49,147 bases of DNA from positions 1 to 49,147 of the forward strand of contig CAYYBG010000014.1 of assembly GCA_964470195.1 (NCBI GenBank), in the 5' to 3' direction. Each line of letters opens with the position of its first letter. The stretch's first letter is position 1. Shown one piece after another: positions 8,241 through 16,892 of this stretch. A program made the position numbers and the translations under genes. Under the pieces are notes generated by a model, which was not told the origin of the DNA, made no database searches, and was given only the letters and a program-made list of their open reading frames with translations. Source of the DNA: RFPI01 sp964470195 (GTDB lineage Bacteria > Pseudomonadota > Gammaproteobacteria > Burkholderiales > Methylophilaceae).

Positions 8241-8984
8241 ATGTCTTCCGTGCGTTATCAATTACAAGGCCTACATTGCCAAAGTTGCGTTAGCAAAGTC
8301 AGCCAAGTGCTCAATCAATTCGTTGCACAAGCTCAAGTCAGCCTAGAACCACCACAGGCTGAGCTACAAGATAGCGCTGATAAACTAAGCAAGTTAGATT
8401 TGAATGAAATTAACCGAGCTTTAAGCCAAGTCGGCAAATATCAAATGCTCGCCCTATCCTCTCAAACTGAGGCAGTACAGGCTTCATCAGAAGTTGCTCA
8501 GTCTTGGCTTGCTACCTACAAACCACTACTGATTTTATTCGGCTATTTAGTGCTAGTGAGTTGGCTAGTGCAAAGCAACCAAACTGACTTTAATTGGATG
8601 CTGTGGATGCAACACTTTATGGCGTCATTTTTCTTGGTGTTTTCTTTTTTCAAGATGCTGGATATCCAAGCTTTTGCCAATAGCTACGCCATGTATGACT
8701 TGCTGGCTAGACGTTGTAAAGCCTATGGTTATGTTTACCCATTCATAGAATTAGCTTTGGGGGTAGCTTATTTAAGCGCTGTGAATTTAGTCTTAACCCA
8801 CTGGGTGACACTGCTAGTCATGGGCTTTTCCAGTCTTGGTGTGATTCAATCCGTGGCACGCAAACAGAAAATTCGCTGCGCTTGTTTGGGAACTGTTTTT
8901 AATTTGCCTATGTCCAGTGTCACAATCGTCGAAGATTTATCAATGGTTGCGATGGCAGCTTCGATGTTATTGATTCATAGCTAG
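8241..8984 (+). CDS. HMA domain fused to a MauE/DoxX-type membrane protein
   Basis: A 247-residue protein. The N-terminal ~70 residues form a heavy-metal-associated (HMA) ferredoxin-like domain with metal-binding HCQSCVSKV (CxxC). After a linker, about four transmembrane helices (from LLILFGYLVLVSWLV through the final MAASMLLI) form a MauE/DoxX-like redox-associated membrane domain, with the family motif FSFFKMLDIQAFANSYAMYD and a late CxC pair (RCACLG). MauE proteins assist disulfide-rich methylamine dehydrogenase maturation; here metal or thiol handling at the inner membrane is inferred. The ATG at 8241 is preferred over 8214 because of AAAGGAG 5 bases upstream. No mau genes are in the window. 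Confidence 0.8.
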   Translation: MSSVRYQLQGLHCQSCVSKVSQVLNQFVAQAQVSLEPPQAELQDSADKLSKLDLNEINRALSQVGKYQMLALSSQTEAVQASSEVAQSWLATYKPLLILFGYLVLVSWLVQSNQTDFNWMLWMQHFMASFFLVFSFFKMLDIQAFANSYAMYDLLARRCKAYGYVYPFIELALGVAYLSAVNLVLTHWVTLLVMGFSSLGVIQSVARKQKIRCACLGTVFNLPMSSVTIVEDLSMVAMAASMLLIHS

Positions 8985-9000
8985 TATAGATAGGGATTTC

Positions 9001-9747
9001 ATGACTTCACCACATGATGTGCCACTGCAAAAAATTCAGTTTTATGTCACCTCATCATATCGTTGTGGTTACTTGGAAAAACAGCGTGCTCAATCCTTGA
9101 TTGCTACCCCTCAACATTTAATCAATCGTGATGTTTATAGTAGCTTAATCACACAAGGATTTCGACGCAGTGGGCAATTCGTCTATCGACCTTATTGCGA
9201 ACATTGTGACGCATGTATACCAGTACGTATTCCAGTCCAACAATTCCGCCCTAACCGCAGTCAAGCTCGTGCCTGGAAAAAACATCAATCTCTCAAAGTA
9301 GAACTACAAGATTTACATTTCGATCAACAACATTTCGATTTGTACTTACGCTACCAAGCGGCGCGCCATCAAGCAGTTGCAGAACAAGATAGTGCAGAAC
9401 AATATAAGCAGTTTCTGGTGCAAAGTAATGTGCAGTCTTATTTGTTGCAGTTTGAGTTAGACGGGGTGTGCAAAATGGTTTGTGTGGTAGATCGTATTCA
9501 AGATGGACTATCAGCGGTTTATACTTTTTACGACCCTGACGATAGTCACGCCAGTTACGGTACTTATGCGGTTATGTGGCTGATTGATTGGTGCCAACGA
9601 GAACAATTACCCTATCTGTATTTGGGATATTGGATTGCCGGAAGCGCCAAAATGGTCTACAAAAAAAACTTTCGTCCTTTGCAAGCATTAATAGATAGAC
9701 AATGGCAAGCCTTTGACCCTACTCTGTTAAGCGCCAGTACAATCTAA
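9001..9747 (+). CDS. bpt: Aspartate/glutamate leucyltransferase (N-end rule)
   Basis: A 248-residue member of the bacterial Bpt family, which transfers Leu from Leu-tRNA to N-terminal Asp or Glu and so marks proteins for ClpS/ClpAP degradation. The ATE N domain shows SSYRCGYL and GFRRSGQFVYRPYCEHCDAC with the paired cysteines. The ATE C domain contains LYLRYQAARHQ, SAVYTFYDPDD and YLGYWIAGSAKMVYKKNFRP. AGGG lies about 8 bases before the ATG. It follows the HMA-MauE gene by only 16 bp and may be co-transcribed with it. Confidence 0.95.
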   Translation: MTSPHDVPLQKIQFYVTSSYRCGYLEKQRAQSLIATPQHLINRDVYSSLITQGFRRSGQFVYRPYCEHCDACIPVRIPVQQFRPNRSQARAWKKHQSLKVELQDLHFDQQHFDLYLRYQAARHQAVAEQDSAEQYKQFLVQSNVQSYLLQFELDGVCKMVCVVDRIQDGLSAVYTFYDPDDSHASYGTYAVMWLIDWCQREQLPYLYLGYWIAGSAKMVYKKNFRPLQALIDRQWQAFDPTLLSASTI

Positions 9748-9828
9748 CTAGATGCACTAGCCGCATATTCAAGCAAAATCACTCTCATTTTCAGGTAAAA
9801 TGCGGCCTTTTAATTTTGGCACCATCGC

Positions 9829-11400
9829 ATGAGCCTTTCTAAAGAAATCCAACGCAGACGTACCTTTGCCATTATTTCTCACCCCGATGCAGGTAAAACC
9901 ACCCTCACCGAAAAACTACTGTGGTTTGGTGGCGCTATTCAAGTGGCTGGTGAGGTTCGTGGTCGCAAAGCGGCTAGACACGCCACTTCTGACTGGATGG
10001 AACTGGAAAAACAACGAGGCATTTCGGTCACCTCCTCAGTCATGCAATTTCCCTATCGTGAGCATATGATAAATTTGCTAGACACCCCAGGGCATGATGA
10101 TTTCTCGGAGGATACTTATCGTACTTTGACCGCGGTCGACTCTGCGGTGATGGTGATTGATGCCGTCAATGGTGTAGAAGCACAGACCATTAAGCTACTC
10201 AATGTTTGTCGTATGCGCGACACACCGATTATTACCTTTATCAACAAGCTAGACCGTGAGAGCCGCTCACCCATCGAGCTGCTGGATGAAATAGAATCGA
10301 CCCTGGGCATGCAATGCGCCCCAATCACATGGCCTATCGGCATGGGTAAAAGTTTCCGTGGCGTATATCACCTGTATTTAGACCAAATCGCTTTTTTTGA
10401 CCCCCGTGCTGAAAAAGGTACGGCAGAAATTATCCAAGGGCTGGACAATCCGCGTGTCAATGAATTACTAGGCAATCAAGCGGATGATCTGCGATTGGAT
10501 ATTGAGCTGGTGCGAGGCGCCTCCCATAGCTTTGACAAACAAGCTTATCTGAACGGCAAACAAACACCGGTGTTTTTTGGTTCGGCGATTAATAATTTTG
10601 GGGTTCAGTCTTTGCTAGATGCGGTAGTTGAACTATCCCCCACCCCACAAGCACGCGCCACCGCTACCCGTATTGTGCAAGCAGATGAAACAAAATTTTC
10701 AGGCTTTGTATTTAAGATTCAAGCCAATATGGACCCCAAGCATCGTGATCGAATAGCATTTTTGCGAGTTTGTTCAGGTCGATTTGAACGTGGCATGAAG
10801 ATCAAACAAGTTGCCAGCGGTAAACAGTTGGCTGTCAATAATGCCATTACATTTATGGCTCAAGACCGTAGCACCACTGATGAAGCCTACTCTGGCGACA
10901 TTATCGGGATACCCAACCATGGCACTGTCAAATTAGGCGATACGTTTAGTGAAGGCGAGGATCTCAAGTTCGTCGGCATCCCTTGCTTTGCCCCAGAACA
11001 TTTCCGTCGAGCAAGACTGCAAAATCCTTTAAAAATGAAACAGTTACAAAAGGGTTTGCAACAATTAGCTGAAGAAGGCGCCTCGCAATTATTTCGTCCA
11101 TTATTAAGCAACGATATGATTTTGGGCGCAGTAGGGATATTGCAATTTGATGTGGTTGCACATCGTTTACAGCATGAGTATGGCGTAGAAGTTATTTTCG
11201 AACCTTATGATTGCGCAACGGCACGTTGGTTACGTGGAAGTGCTGCTGACCTATCTGCTATTGCCGATAAATATGGCTTTAATGTGGCATTGGACGGTGC
11301 GGGTGACTATGTTTACTTAGCGCCTAATCGTGTCAATTTACAAATGGCGCAAGAACGTTTTCCTGAGATTACCTTCTTGGAAACACGAGAAATCGCCTAG
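9829..11400 (+). CDS. prfC: Peptide chain release factor 3
   Basis: A 523-residue translational GTPase, close to the 529 residues of E. coli RF3. It recycles RF1 and RF2 from the ribosome after termination. The GTP-binding motifs are SHPDAGKTTLTEKLL (G1), GISVTSSVMQF (G2), DTPGHDDFSEDTYRTL (G3) and NKLDRES (G4). The RF3-specific domains follow, including RFERGMKIKQVASGK and VGILQFDVVAHRL. The start matches the family N-terminus (SLSKEIQRRRTFAIISHPDAG). It ends 23 bp from the stop codon of the convergent gene, without a clear hairpin between them. Confidence 0.97.
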   Translation: MSLSKEIQRRRTFAIISHPDAGKTTLTEKLLWFGGAIQVAGEVRGRKAARHATSDWMELEKQRGISVTSSVMQFPYREHMINLLDTPGHDDFSEDTYRTLTAVDSAVMVIDAVNGVEAQTIKLLNVCRMRDTPIITFINKLDRESRSPIELLDEIESTLGMQCAPITWPIGMGKSFRGVYHLYLDQIAFFDPRAEKGTAEIIQGLDNPRVNELLGNQADDLRLDIELVRGASHSFDKQAYLNGKQTPVFFGSAINNFGVQSLLDAVVELSPTPQARATATRIVQADETKFSGFVFKIQANMDPKHRDRIAFLRVCSGRFERGMKIKQVASGKQLAVNNAITFMAQDRSTTDEAYSGDIIGIPNHGTVKLGDTFSEGEDLKFVGIPCFAPEHFRRARLQNPLKMKQLQKGLQQLAEEGASQLFRPLLSNDMILGAVGILQFDVVAHRLQHEYGVEVIFEPYDCATARWLRGSAADLSAIADKYGFNVALDGAGDYVYLAPNRVNLQMAQERFPEITFLETREIA

Positions 11401-11423
11401 ACAGCCAACTCAACTGAGCCGCT

Positions 11424-11987
11424 TTAGCTAAATGCCTCACATAACATACTCAGCAAAGTAGCAAACACTGGGTACAACTCTTCTTTGTTATAAGGGCTCT
11501 CATCATCGGTAGAGGCCACCACAAAGGCAATCACAGCCTTTTCTAAATCTTGTCTGTATTGCTGCCAATGTTCTGCTTCGGCTTGGCTGATTAAGTTAAA
11601 TTTACGTTGCCCACTCTCAATCACGTCCATCAATTCTTCGTCGGATAATTCCGCAAAAAGTGTCTTGGCAATCACATATTGCTGTTTCTCGATCTCGGGC
11701 GCGACCCGTTCTTGCTGTAATGGCATAGACAAAAAGGCATAGGATAATAATGCAAATAATTGATAGGCACTTAGCATATCAAATTGGTCATGACGCTCAA
11801 CATTAGGAGAGCGACCTGATTCACGAATAGCTTGAAAAGTCACAAAACAAGCGATGTAACTTGCTGCCTGTAAAGCAGGATAATCGTTTAAATCTGCACT
11901 GGGCTGAGGATCATTTTGTCGTCTTAACTCTGATAGCAATAAGGCATGCATCAGGCTGAGTCGTTTGGCATAGGTAAATTCGGACAT
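11424..11987 (-). CDS. Unrecognised acidic cytoplasmic protein
   Basis: A 187-residue protein with no signal peptide or transmembrane segment. It looks mainly helical and acidic (FAELSDEELMDVIESGQRKFN; STDDESPYNKEELYPV). I do not recognise a family. It starts about 110 bp from the divergent yhdP start and converges on prfC. Its uninterrupted frame and protein-like composition support a real gene; no function is proposed. Confidence 0.6.
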   Translation of the reverse strand: MSEFTYAKRLSLMHALLLSELRRQNDPQPSADLNDYPALQAASYIACFVTFQAIRESGRSPNVERHDQFDMLSAYQLFALLSYAFLSMPLQQERVAPEIEKQQYVIAKTLFAELSDEELMDVIESGQRKFNLISQAEAEHWQQYRQDLEKAVIAFVVASTDDESPYNKEELYPVFATLLSMLCEAFS

Positions 11988-12099
11988 AAAAGGCTTTCGA
12001 TGGATATTTATACAATCACCCGCTATTTTAGCAAATCGGCAAAGCGATTTAAGACTTGCTATAGTAAAATAAATGGGCTTTTTTCAAGCATGATGAATC

Positions 12100-15000
12100 A
12101 TGGTCAAAAAATCTCTTGTTTGGTTGTATCGATTTGCACTTACCACTATTTGGCTAGTGCTTATTGTTATGTCCGTCACTGTGATCACGCTTCGATACGT
12201 TGTTCTTCCTGAAATTAGCCAATACCAACCACAAATTGCGCAAGCCATCAGTCACACATTAGGTCAGAAAGTCACGATAGGAAGCATTCAAGCCAGTTGG
12301 CAAGGCTTGAATCCGCATATTCGCTTGAATGATGTGGATATCTATGACCATGAAAATCGTGTTGCGTTATCTTTACATCAGGTCGATAGCGCTTTGTCGT
12401 GGCTATCTATCCCACTCTTAGAGCCACGCCTAGCAAACCTGATTATTTATCAACCCGAGCTCAGTATCAGGCGTGAGCAAGATGGGACTGTCTACATTGC
12501 TGGCATTTCCCTGAGTGCTCCTAGCCGAGCAGCTTTCCCCAATTGGTTATTACGCCAAGCCGAAATTGTCGTGATTAATGCAGAAGTAAGCTGGAACGAC
12601 GCAATGCGTCAGGCGCCAGAGATGCGTTTATCTCAACTCAACCTGAAAATTGAAAATCCGGCATGGGATGCACTTCGAGGCCGTCATCGTTTGGCATTGA
12701 AAGCACAACCTTCCGTAATCAGTCAAAATCCGATTGATGTGCGTGCGAACTTATTTGGCCATGATGTCAGCCAATGGCAAACTTGGTACGGAAAAATATA
12801 TGCCGACATCCAACAATCACAACTTAATCAGATTAAGCAATGGCTAGACCTGCCTTGGGATATACAAACAGGCTTTGGTGATGCACGTATTTGGTTGACC
12901 TTTGATCATGCCAAAATTGAACGAATTAGCTGCGATTTAAATGTGCGCCAACTCTCTACTGTATTTCGCTATCAACAACAAGCCAGCGTATTTAATCGTT
13001 TAGCTGGGCACGTCACATGGGAACAACGTGCAGACGGGCAATGGCTGGAAGCCAGTAATATTCAATTGAATACCCCTGACGATTTGAATATGAAAAAAGG
13101 CTACTTTTCCTTACTTGAAAAAAAACAGGGAAATCAAACAAGCTATCAAGGTAAGGTGAACTTAGATGAATTACAACTGGAGAGTCTCGATAAATTACTG
13201 GCCTATTTGCCTTCCAATCAAATCGTCAATCAAATCAACCAAATCAGACCGCTAGGAAAGTTGAGCAATTTGAATCTGAGCTGGAAAAATACGGCCGATC
13301 AACTACAACAATACTCGCTCAAAACTGATTTCAGTGGCTTAGCGCTTGACCCTATTGAAGCCTATGATATTCCAGGGTTCCAACATCTGAATGGTCGTCT
13401 TAAGATGGACCAACAGAGCGGCGTACTCGAATTAAATAGCGAGCATGTGGCGCTCTATATGAAGCAAGTGCTGCGTTATGGTGTTCCTGTCGATTACCTA
13501 CGAGGCAAAGTAGTCTGGCGTAAAGATCAAGACAAATTGAATGTGCATCTGAGCAAGCTTGCACTTGGCACTCCGCATGTCAGCGGTGAAGTCGATGGAT
13601 ATGTTCAATACGACGACAAGAATGGCCCCTACTTCGATCTAAAGGGTATGTTCAGTCATGCAGACGCGCGATTCACTAAATTATATTTACCTACCATATT
13701 GAATAAAGAAACGTTGGATTGGCTGGACAATTCTATTTTGAGTGGCCATGCTGAAGATGTAAGACTGCTTTTAAAAGGCAATCTGCGCGACTTTCCCTAT
13801 CCCAATAAACGCAATGGTATATTCCGTGTCACCGCCAAGGCGCACGATGTCACTTTGGATTATGCCAGTGGCTGGCCTTCAATCAACCATATCAATATGA
13901 ATGTGCTGTTCGAAGGTAAGCGCATGGAATTGTTCGTCAATGACGCGGCTGTGCTGAATAACCGAATTAGCAATACCAAAATTGTCATTGCCGATTTAAT
14001 GGCAGCTGAGAATGAGCTTGAAATTAAAGGTGATGTCTCTGGTACGATTCAGGACCAATTATATTTTGTCAATAACAGCCCATTAAGCTCATGGTCAGGC
14101 GGTGCTTCACAGGGATTAAAAGCGTCAGGGAATGGCAAGTTAAATCTCGAGCTATTGATTCCGCTGTACCATCAAGAAAATACAAAATACAAAGGCAAAT
14201 ATAGCCTACAAAATGCCAAACTGAGCAGTCATGAGATACCAGATTTAACTCAGATTAATGGCGATATTTTGTTTAACGAAAATAATTTAAATGCCCAAAA
14301 CCTGCGCTTAAATGTTTTTGATTCTACCGCCACAGTGAGTATCAATACAGATAAATCCAAGGTAATTCAAATAAGTGCGCGAGGTAAAATCAATGATACA
14401 GGGATACGTAAATCGCTGGGATTATCCTTACCAAATAGTGTTACAGGCAGTACGGATTGGCAAGGGAATGCGACTATTAGCGATAAAAAGACAGACTTTA
14501 ATATTTACTCCAATTTGCAAGGTTTGACCTTACAACTGCCACCACCGCTAAACAAACAGGCCAATGAAAGCATGCCGTTTAACCTTGAACGAAAGCAGTC
14601 CTCGACCAATCAAGATATCATTCAATTTAATCTAGGTAGTGCCATTGCTGGTAAGTTTTTACGCACATTACAAAATGGCACAGGAAAAATTGAGCGTGGC
14701 GAAATTGCTGTCAACGCAAGCCCAGAAATCCCCAGCCAGAAGATAATTAATTTACGTATCATCAGTCATCATCTCGATATGGATGACTGGTTATTACAAT
14801 TTGATAAAGTGGGTAACGATTCATCAGCCGTACCATTTTTTAACCATTTAGATGTCTCTGCTGAAAGTCTAGATTTATTTGACAAGCGTCTCAACAATAT
14901 GAAATTAAGCGCGCAAACCAATGGCAGCAGTTGGTTGATTGGACTTAAAAGCGATGAGATAAGTGGTAGCATCCGTTGGCAGTCACAAGGCGCGGGGCGC

Positions 15001-15918
15001 TTGCTTGCCAATTTGGGGCAACTGACTTGGCCACAAGACACGCCAGATAAAAAGCAACGTGACAAAACTATCAAACAACTCGATATCCAATATCCTGATT
15101 TAGATATCAATGCGGAAAACTTTGAAGTAAATAAAAAGAAACTGGGGCGCCTAGAGCTCAGTGCAAAAGAGCAAAATGGCAATTGGATGATACAAAAATT
15201 GATGCTAAAAAATCCCGATAGTGTCATGAACGCCAGTGGACAATGGAATAATTGGAAAAGCCAACAAAGTACCCAAATCAGTGTCAATTGGCAGATTGCA
15301 GATATTGGTAAAACATTCAAAAGGCTCAATCTGGCCGATATGATGAAAGGTGGTTCGGCTCAATTAACTGGCCAACTTCGTTGGGCAGGCAGCCCACATG
15401 AATTTGATTACCCCAACCTTTCAGGCAATATGCAAATTGAGGCAAACAAAGGACAGTTTGTAAAAATTGAACCAGGTGTAGGTCGTTTATTTAGTATTTT
15501 GAGTTTGCAAAACTTACCTAGACGACTCACTTTGGACTTTAAAGATTTATTCAGTTCGGGCTTTGTGTTTGACAAGATTAGTGCCGACATCACCATTAAC
15601 CGAGGCATTATGCGTAGCGATAACTTCAAAATGGAAGGCCCAACAGCTGGAGTTGAGATAAAAGGAGAAACTGATTTGGCCCAAGAAACGCAACATCTGT
15701 TTGTCAAAGTCAAACCTTATATTTCTGATACTTTGTCACTGGCTGCATTTGCCGGAGGCCCTGCAGTTGGGGCAGCGGCTTATATTGCCCAGAAAGTATT
15801 AAAAAATCCTTTGGATAAAATTGCTGAGAGCGAATATGAAATTATTGGCACTTGGAGCAATCCTGAAGAATTGGAAAACAAAAGCACCAGCAAAACTCCT
15901 CCCGCAATCTCTAAATAG
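12100..15918 (+). CDS. yhdP: YhdP family AsmA-like envelope protein
   Basis: A 1272-residue protein, close in size to E. coli YhdP (about 1266). A single N-terminal transmembrane helix (LVWLYRFALTTIWLVLIVM) is followed by a very long beta-rich periplasmic part, beginning with GQKVTIGSIQASWQGL, a typical AsmA-like start, and ending in an AsmA-like C-terminal domain (GVGRLFSILSLQNLPRRL; VKVKPYISDTLSLAAFAGG). YhdP, TamB and YdbH act in phospholipid transport between inner and outer membrane. Its neighbours (nitrilase, TldD) match the usual yhdP context. The ribosome-binding site is weak. The next gene begins 8 bp after the stop. Confidence 0.92.
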   Translation: MVKKSLVWLYRFALTTIWLVLIVMSVTVITLRYVVLPEISQYQPQIAQAISHTLGQKVTIGSIQASWQGLNPHIRLNDVDIYDHENRVALSLHQVDSALSWLSIPLLEPRLANLIIYQPELSIRREQDGTVYIAGISLSAPSRAAFPNWLLRQAEIVVINAEVSWNDAMRQAPEMRLSQLNLKIENPAWDALRGRHRLALKAQPSVISQNPIDVRANLFGHDVSQWQTWYGKIYADIQQSQLNQIKQWLDLPWDIQTGFGDARIWLTFDHAKIERISCDLNVRQLSTVFRYQQQASVFNRLAGHVTWEQRADGQWLEASNIQLNTPDDLNMKKGYFSLLEKKQGNQTSYQGKVNLDELQLESLDKLLAYLPSNQIVNQINQIRPLGKLSNLNLSWKNTADQLQQYSLKTDFSGLALDPIEAYDIPGFQHLNGRLKMDQQSGVLELNSEHVALYMKQVLRYGVPVDYLRGKVVWRKDQDKLNVHLSKLALGTPHVSGEVDGYVQYDDKNGPYFDLKGMFSHADARFTKLYLPTILNKETLDWLDNSILSGHAEDVRLLLKGNLRDFPYPNKRNGIFRVTAKAHDVTLDYASGWPSINHINMNVLFEGKRMELFVNDAAVLNNRISNTKIVIADLMAAENELEIKGDVSGTIQDQLYFVNNSPLSSWSGGASQGLKASGNGKLNLELLIPLYHQENTKYKGKYSLQNAKLSSHEIPDLTQINGDILFNENNLNAQNLRLNVFDSTATVSINTDKSKVIQISARGKINDTGIRKSLGLSLPNSVTGSTDWQGNATISDKKTDFNIYSNLQGLTLQLPPPLNKQANESMPFNLERKQSSTNQDIIQFNLGSAIAGKFLRTLQNGTGKIERGEIAVNASPEIPSQKIINLRIISHHLDMDDWLLQFDKVGNDSSAVPFFNHLDVSAESLDLFDKRLNNMKLSAQTNGSSWLIGLKSDEISGSIRWQSQGAGRLLANLGQLTWPQDTPDKKQRDKTIKQLDIQYPDLDINAENFEVNKKKLGRLELSAKEQNGNWMIQKLMLKNPDSVMNASGQWNNWKSQQSTQISVNWQIADIGKTFKRLNLADMMKGGSAQLTGQLRWAGSPHEFDYPNLSGNMQIEANKGQFVKIEPGVGRLFSILSLQNLPRRLTLDFKDLFSSGFVFDKISADITINRGIMRSDNFKMEGPTAGVEIKGETDLAQETQHLFVKVKPYISDTLSLAAFAGGPAVGAAAYIAQKVLKNPLDKIAESEYEIIGTWSNPEELENKSTSKTPPAISK

Positions 15919-15926
15919 GGTAAAGC

Positions 15927-16796
15927 ATGGCAATTAGATTACGATCCTCGCAAAAAACCACGTTAACCAAGGAAAAATCACCGAATGGCATCATCAAAAT
16001 TGCTGGTATTCAAATGGCTTCAGGCCCTAATGTTGCCGCCAACCTCAGTGAAGCGGAAAAGTTGATTCAAATTGCTGCCGAACAGGGTGCCAAAATGATC
16101 GCTCTGCCAGAATACTTTGCCATCATGGGCCTCAAAGATACTGATAAAGTATTAGTGGCAGAACAGGCTGGTAAAGGTCCAATTCAACAATTTCTTGCGG
16201 ATAGTGCTAAGAAATATGCAGTCTGGATTATCGGTGGCTCTATCCCCATCGTATCCGATACACCAGGAAAAATTCGTAATACTTGTTATGTGTTTGATGA
16301 CCAAGGTCGTCAAGTGGCGCGATATGACAAAATTCATCTGTTTGGTTTGGATTTGGGCGCCGAACATTATCACGAAGAGAAAACCATACAGGCCGGTGAT
16401 CAGGTGGTGGTGGTCAACACCCCTTTTGCTAAAGTTGGCCTGTCGATTTGTTATGATTTACGTTTTCCAGAATTGTATCGCTCCATGGGCAATGTCGATT
16501 TAATTGTGATTCCTGCCGCTTTTACCGAGACGACAGGCAAAGCACATTGGGAAACATTGGTTCGTGCGCGTGCTATTGAAAATCAATGCTATGTGCTTAC
16601 TTCTGCGCAAGGTGGATATCATGCTTCAGGTCGTGAAACACACGGCAATAGTATGATAGTTGATCCCTGGGGGGTGATCTTAGATCGTTTACCTAGAGGC
16701 TCAGGTGTGGTGATGGCCTCGATCAATTTGGATTATCAGGCAAGCTTGCGAAAAAGCCTTCCTGCTCTAAAACACCGAACCGTTTTCAAGTCTTAA
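15927..16796 (+). CDS. Carbon-nitrogen hydrolase (Nit2/deaminated glutathione amidase type)
   Basis: A 289-residue member of the nitrilase superfamily. The catalytic triad is visible: Glu62 (ALPEYFA), Lys135 (RYDKIHLFGLDLG) and Cys175 (LSICYDLRFPELYR). The Nit1/Nit2-like motifs suggest an omega-amidase or deaminated-glutathione amidase, a metabolite-repair enzyme, rather than a true nitrilase. Residues 1-21, before the conserved core at IIKIAGIQM, are an unusual basic extension; AGGG before the ATG supports this start. It lies between yhdP and tldD, a frequent arrangement in proteobacteria. Exact substrate is inferred. Confidence 0.9.
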   Translation: MAIRLRSSQKTTLTKEKSPNGIIKIAGIQMASGPNVAANLSEAEKLIQIAAEQGAKMIALPEYFAIMGLKDTDKVLVAEQAGKGPIQQFLADSAKKYAVWIIGGSIPIVSDTPGKIRNTCYVFDDQGRQVARYDKIHLFGLDLGAEHYHEEKTIQAGDQVVVVNTPFAKVGLSICYDLRFPELYRSMGNVDLIVIPAAFTETTGKAHWETLVRARAIENQCYVLTSAQGGYHASGRETHGNSMIVDPWGVILDRLPRGSGVVMASINLDYQASLRKSLPALKHRTVFKS

Positions 16797-16866
16797 GGTC
16801 TGCACTTGAGCAATAACTTTTTGCGCTTGATGCGCCCACTTAAGCAAAGCTTGCAGTTTGCTGTAA

Positions 16867-16892
16867 CGATGAAAAATGACGATGAAAAATGA
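16867..16892 (+). repeat. Perfect 13-bp tandem duplication across the tldD start
   Basis: CGATGAAAAATGA occurs twice head to tail (16867-16879 and 16880-16892). It creates several candidate ATG codons around the tldD start and leaves no recognisable Shine-Dalgarno sequence. It is probably a replication-slippage duplication. Confidence 0.85.

Noticed and set aside
11946..12212. 88-residue forward frame overlapping the start of yhdP
   Set aside because: It overlaps the divergent unknown gene and the conserved yhdP N-terminus in another frame and looks non-coding.
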